Assembly: GCA_050302275.1 (NCBI GenBank)
Contig: JBNLAT010000016.1
Location: forward strand, 1-54,956
Length of the DNA stretch: 54,956 bases
Origin: JAPHTQ01 sp050302275
GTDB taxonomy: Bacteria; Pseudomonadota; Gammaproteobacteria; Thiohalomonadales; Thiohalomonadaceae
Direction of reading: 5' to 3'
The number at the start of each line of letters is the position of its first letter. Position 1 is the first letter of the stretch. The position numbers and the translations under genes are program-made. Under the pieces are notes generated by a model that was not told where the DNA came from, made no database searches, and worked only from the letters and a program-made list of their open reading frames with translations. This document shows, one piece after another, positions 23,858 to 31,931 of this stretch.

Positions 23858-25573
23858 ATGGCAACGACAAAGCTCAACGTTTCCCTCAGCGGTCTGGCAC
23901 GCAAGCTGGTCAATGAGGGCTTGCTCAGCGAGGAGGACGCGCTGCAGGCCACTGACGAGGCCTCAAAACAGAAAGTCCCCTTCGTTAGCTACGTTGTCGG
24001 TAAGAATAAAATCAGTGCCCGCGATCTGGCGATGGCCGCCTCCCAGGAGTTCGGTGTCCCAGTCTTTGACCTGGACGCGATGGAGCTTGATAGCGACGTC
24101 ACCAAGATGGTGGACGAGAAGCTGGTCCGCGCCCACCACGCCCTGCCCCTGTTCAAACGCGGTAACAGGATGTTTGTCGCTGTATCGGATCCCACCAATC
24201 TGGTCGCCCTGGATGAAATCCGCTTCCACGTCAGCGCCCATACCGAGGCGGTGCTGGTCGAGGAAAACAAGCTCAACACAATGATCGACAAGGCGATGGA
24301 GGCACACGATACCTCCATGAGCGACCTTGGCGATTCCAGCCTAGACGATCTCGATATCAGCTCTGATGATGATGAGCAAGAAAAAGAAAGTAGTAGTGAT
24401 CTTGAGATCGATGATGCGCCGGTCGTTCGTTTCGTTAACAAGATCCTGCTCGATGCGATTAATAAAGGTGCATCGGATATCCACTTCGAACCTTACGAAA
24501 AACGCTACCGCGTTCGCCTGCGTCAGGACGGTATGCTGTATGAGATAGCCAATCCACCGATTCAACTGGCAGGCAAGATCTCAGCCCGTATCAAAGTTAT
24601 GTCACGACTGGATATTTCGGAGAAACGGGTTCCACAAGATGGTCGTATCAAGCTAACCCTGTCGAAAAACAAGGCGATCGATTTTCGTGTCAGCACCTGC
24701 CCCACCCTGTTTGGAGAAAAGATCGTACTGCGTATCCTCGATCCCTCCAGCGCCAAGCTGGGTATCGATGCGCTGGGTTACGATCCAGAACAGAAAGATT
24801 TGTACATGGAGAACCTGGCCAAACCGTACGGCATGATTCTGGTTACCGGCCCAACCGGTTCGGGTAAAACCGTTTCTCTCTATACCGGCCTGAACATCCT
24901 CAATACATCAACGGTTAATATCTCTACCGCGGAAGACCCGGCAGAGATCAACCTGGAAGGCATCAATCAGGTCAACGTAAACCCCAAAGTCGGTCTTACC
25001 TTTGCCGCTGCACTGAAGGCATTTCTACGCCAGGATCCTGACATCATCATGGTTGGTGAGATTCGTGACCTGGAGACCGCCGAGATTGCCATCAAGGCCG
25101 CGCAAACCGGCCACATGGTCATGTCGACTCTGCACACTAACGACGCGCCGCAAACCATTGCGCGACTGATGAACATTGGTGTTCCTCCCTATAATATTGC
25201 CTCAGCACTCAACCTGATTATTGCCCAGCGCCTTGCGCGCCGACTGTGTAATCACTGCAAGGCAGTCGAGGAGGTGCCAAAAGAGGCGCTTCTGGAAGAG
25301 GGTTTTACTGCAGAAGAAATACCCAAGCTAAAATTATTTAAAGCGGTGGGCTGCGACCAATGTACGGATGGTTACAAAGGGCGAGTCGGTATCTATCAGG
25401 TATTACCCATCTCTGAAGATATGGGCAAGCTTATCATGAAGGGAGCCTCCGCCTATGACATGGCAGACCAGGCGAAGAAAGAAAAAATTCCAGATTTGAG
25501 GGATTCCGCCCTGAAAAAAGTCCGAGACGGCGTAACCAGCCTCGAAGAAGTTAACCGCGTGACCAAGGATTAA
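23858..25573 (+). CDS. pilB: Type IV pilus extension ATPase
   Basis: A 571-residue secretion-type ATPase (family about 570) that powers pilus assembly. The N-terminal MshEN-type domain (about 1-150) is followed by an acidic, Ser/Asp-rich linker (about 160-188). The ATPase core has Walker A GPTGSGKT (about 330-337), DPDIIMVGEIRDLETAE with the Walker B region (about 395-411), and His-box TLHTNDAPQT. A four-cysteine zinc element follows (CNHC about 463-466, CDQC about 504-507). It starts the pilB-pilC-pilD run. No pilA lies between nadC and pilB, the place where some relatives carry it. Confidence 0.97.
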   Translation: MATTKLNVSLSGLARKLVNEGLLSEEDALQATDEASKQKVPFVSYVVGKNKISARDLAMAASQEFGVPVFDLDAMELDSDVTKMVDEKLVRAHHALPLFKRGNRMFVAVSDPTNLVALDEIRFHVSAHTEAVLVEENKLNTMIDKAMEAHDTSMSDLGDSSLDDLDISSDDDEQEKESSSDLEIDDAPVVRFVNKILLDAINKGASDIHFEPYEKRYRVRLRQDGMLYEIANPPIQLAGKISARIKVMSRLDISEKRVPQDGRIKLTLSKNKAIDFRVSTCPTLFGEKIVLRILDPSSAKLGIDALGYDPEQKDLYMENLAKPYGMILVTGPTGSGKTVSLYTGLNILNTSTVNISTAEDPAEINLEGINQVNVNPKVGLTFAAALKAFLRQDPDIIMVGEIRDLETAEIAIKAAQTGHMVMSTLHTNDAPQTIARLMNIGVPPYNIASALNLIIAQRLARRLCNHCKAVEEVPKEALLEEGFTAEEIPKLKLFKAVGCDQCTDGYKGRVGIYQVLPISEDMGKLIMKGASAYDMADQAKKEKIPDLRDSALKKVRDGVTSLEEVNRVTKD

Positions 25574-25581
25574 TCACCATT

Positions 25582-26832
25582 ATGGCACAAGCAGCAAAAG
25601 CAAAAGCAAAACCGGTCAAGATGGACACCTTTGTCTGGGAAGGTGTCGATCGGAAAGGCGCGAAAAAGAAAGGTGAACTCGTTGCTTCTAACTTGGTGTT
25701 AGCAAAGGCTGATCTACGCCGACAGGGAGTCAATCCTACCAAGGTTAAACGCAAACCAAAGGATTTATTCGGTAGCAGTGGCCCTAGAGGTAAAAAAATC
25801 ACGGCCAAAGACATTGCCATACTAGCTAGGCAACTTGCAACGATGATGTCCTCTGGCGTGCCTCTGGTTCAATCCTTTGAGATTATGGCCAAGGGCGCGG
25901 AGAATCCCAATCTACGAAACTTGATAACGACTGTAAAAGCTGATGTGGAAGGCGGGACCACGCTTGCTGATGCTTTTAGACGACAACCACGATATTTTGA
26001 TGACTTAATGTGCAATCTGGTTAATGCTGGTGAACAGGCAGGTATTTTGGAAAATTTATTGGATAAGATTGCTACATACAAAGAAAAGACTGAGTCCATC
26101 AAATCAAAGGTAAAGAAAGCCCTTTTTTATCCTATTGCTATCATGGTAGTCGCTGTAATTATCACAGCAATCCTCTTGATATTTGTCATTCCACAATTCA
26201 AGGACCTTTTCTCAGGTATGGGGGCTGATCTTCCCGCTCTTACATTACTAGTCATTCAGTTATCTGAATTTTTCCAAGAATATTGGTACGCCATATTTGG
26301 TGGAATGGGGTTATTTGGATATGCATTTTTCCAAGCAAAACAGCGTTCAAAGACATTTAGTGATAACCTAGAACGGTTTTCTCTCACTATACCAGTTATA
26401 GGTAACATTCTTAATAAGGCTGCTATAGCAAGGTTTGCCCGTACACTTTCGACTATGTTTGCTGCGGGCGTGCCACTTGTCGAGGCTCTAGAATCTGTTG
26501 CTGGAGCAGTAGGTAATGCGAAATATCGTACCGCGGTTTTACAAATGAGGGGAGATGTTTCAACAGGAACATCTGTAACTGCCGCAATGGAGCAAACTAA
26601 TATCTTCCCGAATTTAGTAGTACAAATGTCATCCATCGGTGAAGAGGCAGGGTCACTAGACCACATGCTTGGAAAAGTTGCAGATTTCTATGAGCAAGAA
26701 GTCGATGATGCTGTGGATGGCCTAAGTAGCCTTCTAGAACCAGTAATTATGGTAGTGCTAGGTGTCCTAGTTGGTGGACTAGTAATTGCAATGTATCTAC
26801 CCATCTTCAAGATGGGTTCAGCAATAAGCTAA
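25582..26832 (+). CDS. pilC: Type IV pilus inner-membrane platform protein
   Basis: A 416-residue GspF-family protein (family about 405) with the duplicated cytoplasmic domain and three membrane segments (about 185-210, 235-250, 385-410). The first repeat contains LARQLATMMSSGVPLVQ (about 79-95), the second FARTLSTMFAAGVPLVEAL (about 288-306). Both are the canonical GspF motifs. It lies 8 bases after pilB. Codon use is strikingly AT-rich from about the first hundred codons on compared with pilB. Confidence 0.96.
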   Translation: MAQAAKAKAKPVKMDTFVWEGVDRKGAKKKGELVASNLVLAKADLRRQGVNPTKVKRKPKDLFGSSGPRGKKITAKDIAILARQLATMMSSGVPLVQSFEIMAKGAENPNLRNLITTVKADVEGGTTLADAFRRQPRYFDDLMCNLVNAGEQAGILENLLDKIATYKEKTESIKSKVKKALFYPIAIMVVAVIITAILLIFVIPQFKDLFSGMGADLPALTLLVIQLSEFFQEYWYAIFGGMGLFGYAFFQAKQRSKTFSDNLERFSLTIPVIGNILNKAAIARFARTLSTMFAAGVPLVEALESVAGAVGNAKYRTAVLQMRGDVSTGTSVTAAMEQTNIFPNLVVQMSSIGEEAGSLDHMLGKVADFYEQEVDDAVDGLSSLLEPVIMVVLGVLVGGLVIAMYLPIFKMGSAIS

Positions 26833-26837
26833 CCAGT

Positions 26838-27716
26838 GTGCTGAATGATCTTTCCTACATAATCGGGTCACAACCAGTTATCACGATTGCCGGTAGTCTA
26901 TTAATAGGTTTATTCATTGGGAGTTTCCTCAACGTTGTTATTCTACGACTCCCCGTTATTCTTCTACGCAACTGGAAGTTACAATGCAGAGAATTACTTG
27001 AGTACGATTCATTAATCGACAAACAAGAAACTTTCAATTTAGCTGTACCGCGCTCACGTTGCCCACAATGTGGGCATCAAATAAGCGCCCTGGAGAACAT
27101 ACCCGTACTGAGTTATCTACTGTTACGTGGTCGTTGCAAACAGTGTAAAACCCCGATTTCCGTGCGCTATCCGGCCATCGAGCTAATCACTTCTGTATTA
27201 AGCGGAATCATTGCATGGCAGCTGGGATTCGAGTGGATAACGCTATTTGCTCTGTTACTCACATGGGCTCTTATATCGCTTTCCTTCATCGATATCGATC
27301 ACCAACTACTACCAGATGACATCACACTTCCCTTCCTCTGGTTAGGGCTTGCGCTAAGTGTCTTTGGTATCTTTACCGATATGCAATCCGCGATTATCGG
27401 TGCCATCGCAGGCTACTTAACACTCTGGTTTGTTTACCAACTGTTCAAGATCCTGACAGGCAAAGAGGGCATGGGGTATGGTGATTTCAAGTTACTGGCG
27501 CTGTTTGGTGCCTGGCTCGGCTGGCAAAAGCTTCCGCTGATTATTCTCCTGTCATCATTCGCTGGTGCCCTTATTGGCCTTGCCATGATTATCTTCATGG
27601 GTCGCGACAAACAGATACCAATACCCTTTGGTCCCTATCTGGCGATTGCTGGATGGATTGCCATGCTATGGGGAGACGAGATTAACTCTCTCTATCTAGC
27701 GTTCATAGCCTACTAA
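26838..27716 (+). CDS. pilD: Prepilin peptidase / N-methyltransferase
   Basis: A 292-residue membrane aspartyl peptidase (family about 290) that cleaves and methylates type IV prepilins and type II pseudopilins. The cytoplasmic zinc element has CPQCGHQIS (about 75-83) and CKQCKTPIS (about 100-108). The two catalytic Asp are in FIDIDHQLLPDD (about 152-163) and GMGYGDFKLL (about 212-221). The start is GTG at 26838, five bases after the pilC stop. It ends 2 bases before coaE. Confidence 0.96.
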   Translation: MLNDLSYIIGSQPVITIAGSLLIGLFIGSFLNVVILRLPVILLRNWKLQCRELLEYDSLIDKQETFNLAVPRSRCPQCGHQISALENIPVLSYLLLRGRCKQCKTPISVRYPAIELITSVLSGIIAWQLGFEWITLFALLLTWALISLSFIDIDHQLLPDDITLPFLWLGLALSVFGIFTDMQSAIIGAIAGYLTLWFVYQLFKILTGKEGMGYGDFKLLALFGAWLGWQKLPLIILLSSFAGALIGLAMIIFMGRDKQIPIPFGPYLAIAGWIAMLWGDEINSLYLAFIAY

Positions 27717-27718
27717 TC

Positions 27719-28309
27719 ATGCTGAAGATAGGTTTAACCGGAGGCATAGGCTGCGGAAAGTCTACCGTCTGCAAGATATTCTCCGATCTTGGTGTCCCCA
27801 TCATTGACACCGATGCTTTGGCAAGACAGGCGGTTACACCCGGTAGTGAATGTCTTAACAGGCTCGTCCAGAATTTTGGGAACGATATTCTACTTACCGA
27901 CGGTATCCTCGACCGTAAGAAGCTCCGAGATATCGTATTCACCGATAATCAGAAGCTCAAAGAACTGGAGTCAATTGTCCATCCCGAAATCCGTCGGCTT
28001 CTCAGGCAACAGTTGAATACAATATCTAGCCCCTATGTCATCATCGCGATCCCGTTACTGATTGAGAAAAGCTGGAACAACGATGTAGATCGCATTCTGG
28101 TAGTCGACTGCTCAGAAGAGTCACAAACTGCACGCGCCTCCAGCAGAGATAACCGTCAACCATCTGATATACAGAAAATCATGGATGCACAAGCAACTCG
28201 CCAGCAACGCCTGGCAGTTGCAGACGATGTCATACACAATGACACTGATCTTGATTCAGTCTACCGCCAGGTTGAAAAACTGCATCTATACTATACTCAG
28301 CTGGTCTAG
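27719..28309 (+). CDS. coaE: Dephospho-CoA kinase
   Basis: A 196-residue cytoplasmic kinase (family about 200) for the last step of coenzyme A synthesis. The P-loop GGIGCGKST is at residues 8-16, followed by the LGVPIIDTDALARQ block (about 23-36) and the lid region with DNRQPS near 143. It starts 2 bases after pilD and is co-directional, as in many gammaproteobacteria (pilD-coaE-zapD-yacG). Confidence 0.96.
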   Translation: MLKIGLTGGIGCGKSTVCKIFSDLGVPIIDTDALARQAVTPGSECLNRLVQNFGNDILLTDGILDRKKLRDIVFTDNQKLKELESIVHPEIRRLLRQQLNTISSPYVIIAIPLLIEKSWNNDVDRILVVDCSEESQTARASSRDNRQPSDIQKIMDAQATRQQRLAVADDVIHNDTDLDSVYRQVEKLHLYYTQLV

Positions 28310-28349
28310 AATAGAGACTATTTGCTGAAATCTGAGTTCAGGATCCCCA

Positions 28350-29117
28350 ATGCAGGACTACACCGTATACGAACATCCTCTCAATGAGCGCATCCGCATG
28401 ATGTTGCGACTTGAGCATTTGTTTCGCCAAGCAACCTATTTTCTGGAACAGGAACACCCCTGGTGTAGTCGCATATTTGTATCAACCCTGCTGGATATAC
28501 TGGAGCTCTTCTCAAGAGGTGACATCAGGACAGAGTTATTGAAAGAGCTGGAACGTTCTACCGATAATCTCGGCCAATTGATGAGTTACTCGAACGTTGA
28601 CCATGACCGGCTCGGCTCAATTCTACGTGCACTTGAGCATCTCATAGATAACATATATGCCATGACTGCCGCGCCAGGAACTGAACTGAAAACTGATGAG
28701 CTCCTCAGCACGATTCGACAACGTAGTTCTATCCCTGGCGGAACATGTGATTTTGACCTGCCACGTTATAATCTATGGCTACATAGTGATCCACAACACC
28801 GACTTGCCGATCAGAAGCGTTGGTACACATCACTGGACCCCATTCGTCAGACCATTGAATTGCTCTTCAAGATGATACGTGGAAGCACTGAATTTCAGGA
28901 CAAGACGGCTACAGCAGGAAATTACACCGAGCAACTTGAAAAGACCTTACCCTACCAAATGATCAGAATACGGTTACCCCGCTCAGCGCCTTACTATGCA
29001 GAAATAAGCGGCAGCAAACATCGATTTACCGTTCGATTTCTGCAACGTAGCAAGGAACAAAAATATGAGTTGGTTAATGCTGACATCCATTTCCAGCTCG
29101 GGCTTTGCCGATTATGA
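28350..29117 (+). CDS. zapD: Cell division protein ZapD
   Basis: A 255-residue cytoplasmic protein (family about 250) that crosslinks FtsZ filaments at the division ring. It begins with VYEHPLNERIRMMLRLEHLF (residues 5-24), the conserved opening of ZapD. The mainly helical N-terminal part is followed by a beta-rich domain with GGTCDFDLPRY and FQLGLCRL at the C-terminus. The position between coaE and yacG is the classical one. Its stop overlaps the yacG start (ATGA). Confidence 0.95.
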   Translation: MQDYTVYEHPLNERIRMMLRLEHLFRQATYFLEQEHPWCSRIFVSTLLDILELFSRGDIRTELLKELERSTDNLGQLMSYSNVDHDRLGSILRALEHLIDNIYAMTAAPGTELKTDELLSTIRQRSSIPGGTCDFDLPRYNLWLHSDPQHRLADQKRWYTSLDPIRQTIELLFKMIRGSTEFQDKTATAGNYTEQLEKTLPYQMIRIRLPRSAPYYAEISGSKHRFTVRFLQRSKEQKYELVNADIHFQLGLCRL

Positions 29118-29311
29118 AAAGAAAACTACAGTGCCCACAGTGCAAAAAGGAAACCCACTGGGAAGAGAACCCATGGAGGCCTTTCTGTAGTCAGCGCTGC
29201 AAGCTTATTGATCTGGGAGACTGGGCCAGTGAGCGTAATGCTATTGCGGGAGAGGAAGTAAATCCCAACGAAATGATTGACAGTACTACTCCGTATGGAA
29301 AGGAAAACTAA
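29114..29311 (+). CDS. yacG: DNA gyrase inhibitor YacG (zinc protein)
   Basis: A 65-residue protein from the ATG at 29114, which overlaps the zapD stop by four bases; an ATG-like start at 29105 lies inside zapD. The zinc site is formed by CPQC (about residues 6-9) and CSQRC (about 25-29), with WRPFCSQRCKLIDLGDWA typical of the family, known to bind GyrB and block gyrase. The last 26 bases overlap the 3' end of the convergent lipoprotein gene. Confidence 0.94.
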   Translation: MKRKLQCPQCKKETHWEENPWRPFCSQRCKLIDLGDWASERNAIAGEEVNPNEMIDSTTPYGKEN

Positions 29312-29720
29312 CGCGATAGATGCGTCCTCGTTCTACCATCTCAACCAGCGCGACCCAATCTGTTCTTGATGCGGTACACACCGGTAAAGTAACGACACCT
29401 TCCCAACTACTTCCCTTATGTAGCATCTGGTAGCGATTCATACCCATGTCCATACCCACCATCTGAAAATCAACAATGATCTTCTCTGGATGAATAGTCT
29501 GGCTTCTAACTTCAAGTTCGACATTGAATGATTTCAATGGTTTAACATCTGGCCCCAGGCGTAGATTCAAGTTTGCTGTGTTGGACTCGAATTGACAGCT
29601 GACTATGGATGCATCACACGATGTCATTTTGCCGAGCTCAATCACTTCTACTTTATCCGAGCTACATGCCTGCAGCACCAGTCCACTCAGCAACATGGTA
29701 ATCAATTTATACTGCACCAC
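29286..29720 (-). CDS. Small lipoprotein of unknown function, methionine-rich loop
   Basis: A 144-residue protein with a lipoprotein signal: hydrophobic residues about 5-17 and lipobox LQAC (Cys19), followed by SSDK. The mature part looks like a single beta-sandwich domain with Cys at about 35 and 42 and later at about 118. A Met-rich stretch MVGMDMGMN lies near residues 90-98. The size and the Met motif recall FixH/YtkA-like or copper-binding periplasmic domains, but I do not identify a family. It overlaps the upstream Nudix/ThiE gene by 14 bases and the yacG 3' end by 26 bases. Confidence 0.75.
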   Translation of the reverse strand: MVQYKLITMLLSGLVLQACSSDKVEVIELGKMTSCDASIVSCQFESNTANLNLRLGPDVKPLKSFNVELEVRSQTIHPEKIIVDFQMVGMDMGMNRYQMLHKGSSWEGVVTLPVCTASRTDWVALVEMVERGRIYRVSFPFHTE

Positions 29721-30684
29721 ACACCTCGCTCACCCAAAATGAACTTATACCTGCGACACCTTGCGCCCCAGAATCCCATGAAAGTGATAATTGCTCGCTA
29801 CTGACACCACCCAGTGCATAGACTGGGATTGCCGTCATGGCGGCCAGTTGAGAAAAACCACTCCAGCCAAGCGGGGTTGCATCAGGATGTGATGCTGTTT
29901 TGTTTACAGGACTGAGAACAATAAAATCACAGCCAATCTTGTGTGCCTGTTCCAGTTCAGCTTCTGTATGACATGATGCGGATAAGAGTTTGTCGCTCGA
30001 AATAACTCGCTGTTCCTGTTGCATGAGATGCTGCGAGGTCAAATGGATACCATCGGCAGTCGCAATATCACTAAAACCTGATCCACTAGAATTCAGCAGG
30101 ACTTTACAGTCTAGCGCATGACAGATTTTCACAACTTCCGTGGCCAGTTCAGCATATTGCGTCTTGGCCAGGTTTCTACTACGAAACTGAAGTAGTTGAA
30201 TGCCCTGGAAAATGCTTTTCTCAAGCTGCTTTAGAAACAATTCCCATTCTGACTCGCTTGAACCCGGTTCTGGCGTGATTAAGTATTTATCGGGTAATGA
30301 AAGTGCTTTGGCTATGGCATGGTTTGCTATCGGCATAGGATAGTTTGGCAAATCACGCTCATCGACCCACACGACTTCCTGACCCTCAACACCACTTGGT
30401 TGACCTTTGTAGGCGAGGATTTTCCAGACGTCGAGCATTACCTTCTGCTCAGGATAATCGTGGGGAATCTGAATCAAAGGCCGATAGGCGTTTGCTGTAA
30501 TACCCAGTTCTTCTTGTAATTCCCGTACCAGAGCCTGCTCTACCGACTCCCCAGACTCAACCTTGCCACCGGGAAATTCCCACAATCCACCCTGATGTGA
30601 ATCGGGATGTCGCCGGGACAACAGGACTCGATTCTCACTATCGCTTACTACAGCAACGGCAACATGTAAGCGCATCTCAGACAT
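29707..30684 (-). CDS. mutT: Nudix hydrolase (MutT) fused to a ThiE-like domain
   Basis: A 325-residue fusion. Residues about 1-130 are a MutT-type Nudix domain with a complete Nudix box (Gly40 to Gly61, with catalytic REXXEE at 54-59) that should hydrolyse 8-oxo-dGTP. Residues about 145-320 resemble the thiamine-phosphate synthase TIM barrel: LQFRSRNL, then LLNSSG, DGIHLTSQHL and FIVLSPVNKT, which match the ThiE pattern in weakened form. Such fusions are common next to argJ and secA in gammaproteobacteria. Whether the ThiE half makes thiamine phosphate is doubtful; it may act on a damaged nucleotide-related substrate. It starts 18 bases after argJ. Confidence 0.9.
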   Translation of the reverse strand: MSEMRLHVAVAVVSDSENRVLLSRRHPDSHQGGLWEFPGGKVESGESVEQALVRELQEELGITANAYRPLIQIPHDYPEQKVMLDVWKILAYKGQPSGVEGQEVVWVDERDLPNYPMPIANHAIAKALSLPDKYLITPEPGSSESEWELFLKQLEKSIFQGIQLLQFRSRNLAKTQYAELATEVVKICHALDCKVLLNSSGSGFSDIATADGIHLTSQHLMQQEQRVISSDKLLSASCHTEAELEQAHKIGCDFIVLSPVNKTASHPDATPLGWSGFSQLAAMTAIPVYALGGVSSEQLSLSWDSGAQGVAGISSFWVSEVCGAV

Positions 30685-30702
30685 GGCAGCCAGTTAACTC
30701 AC

Positions 30703-31917
30703 TCAAGTGCGATATTCAGCGTTAATTTTCACATAGTCATAGGAAAAATCACAGGTCCAAACGGTTACCGCGAGATCTCCACGATTAAGCTCAACGCGTA
30801 TCGTTATCTCATCCGCAGACACAACCTGAGCTCCCTTCTCTTCCGTATATTCTGTAGCGGGTTCGCCCTGTCTGACAATACAGACCTCACCGAGATAGAT
30901 GTTCACTCCCGACAGATCCAGATCAGAAATACCTGAGCGGCCAACAGCCGCAAGGATTCTTCCCCAATTTGGATCCGATGCAAATAGCGCCGTCTTAACC
31001 AATGGAGAATGGGCAATTGTATAAGCAACCTGTTTGCACTCTTCTTCGTTGTTGCCCGCCACCACATCGATTGAGACAAATTTCGTTGCACCTTCACCGT
31101 CTTTAACTATCTGCTGGGCCAGTTCTACGTGGACGTCAATCAAGGCAGTAGTAAACAGCCCCATATCTTCATCATTCAGCGTAGGATTAGTGCTAGAGGC
31201 ACCAGTAGCGATCAGCACGCTGGCATCATTCGTCGATGTATCACCATCCACCGTGATGCAGTTAAATGACCGGTTGACTGCTGTGCAGACTAATTCATCC
31301 AGCACATTCTGTGGTATGAGCGCATCAGTCGCCACAAATGCGAGCATCGTGGCCATGTCCGGCCTAATCATGCCAGAACCTTTGGCAATGCCGCTTATCA
31401 CCACCTCACCAGAAGAAAGCTTAAGTTTTCGACATGCACCTTTTGGCACTGTATCTGTGGTAAGAATTGCAGATGCGGCGTCCTGCCAATGTTCCGTGGA
31501 TAGCCCGGCAAGCAACTCCGGTACTACACGTTGAATTTTCTCCACTGGCAGTGGCTCACCAATCACGCCTGTTGAAAAAGGCAGCACGGTATCACTGTCA
31601 CATCCAGCGGCATTAGCGACAAACTGGCAGCACTGTTTCGCATGCTCTAGCCCTGTCTTACCGGTTCCTGCGTTGGCATTCCCCGTATTAATTAACAGAT
31701 AGTGCGGGACTTGCTTGGCCAAATGTTCCCTGGCAATTATCACCGGGGCTGCGCAAAACAGATTACGGGTAAATGTCGCAGCCACCGTACACTCACTCGT
31801 CAACTCAAACAGGGTGATATCTTTCCTGCCTGGCTTTTTAATACCGGCCGATGCCGTGGCAATCCTAACACCCTGAACAGGGAGTAATTCTGGTAACCCC
31901 TTATATGAGACAGCCAT
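30703..31917 (-). CDS. argJ: Bifunctional glutamate N-acetyltransferase / amino-acid N-acetyltransferase
   Basis: A 404-residue self-cleaving enzyme (family about 405) of arginine synthesis; it transfers acetyl from N-acetylornithine to glutamate. The autoproteolysis site is in KGSGMIRPDMATML (about residues 178-191), where the Thr becomes the nucleophile of the beta subunit. Further blocks are NTGNANAGTG (about 77-86) and SDPNWGRILAAVGRSG (about 312-327). It starts 14 bases after secA and is followed by the Nudix/ThiE gene. Confidence 0.97.
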   Translation of the reverse strand: MAVSYKGLPELLPVQGVRIATASAGIKKPGRKDITLFELTSECTVAATFTRNLFCAAPVIIAREHLAKQVPHYLLINTGNANAGTGKTGLEHAKQCCQFVANAAGCDSDTVLPFSTGVIGEPLPVEKIQRVVPELLAGLSTEHWQDAASAILTTDTVPKGACRKLKLSSGEVVISGIAKGSGMIRPDMATMLAFVATDALIPQNVLDELVCTAVNRSFNCITVDGDTSTNDASVLIATGASSTNPTLNDEDMGLFTTALIDVHVELAQQIVKDGEGATKFVSIDVVAGNNEEECKQVAYTIAHSPLVKTALFASDPNWGRILAAVGRSGISDLDLSGVNIYLGEVCIVRQGEPATEYTEEKGAQVVSADEITIRVELNRGDLAVTVWTCDFSYDYVKINAEYRT

Positions 31918-31931
31918 ACACTCTTACTCCA

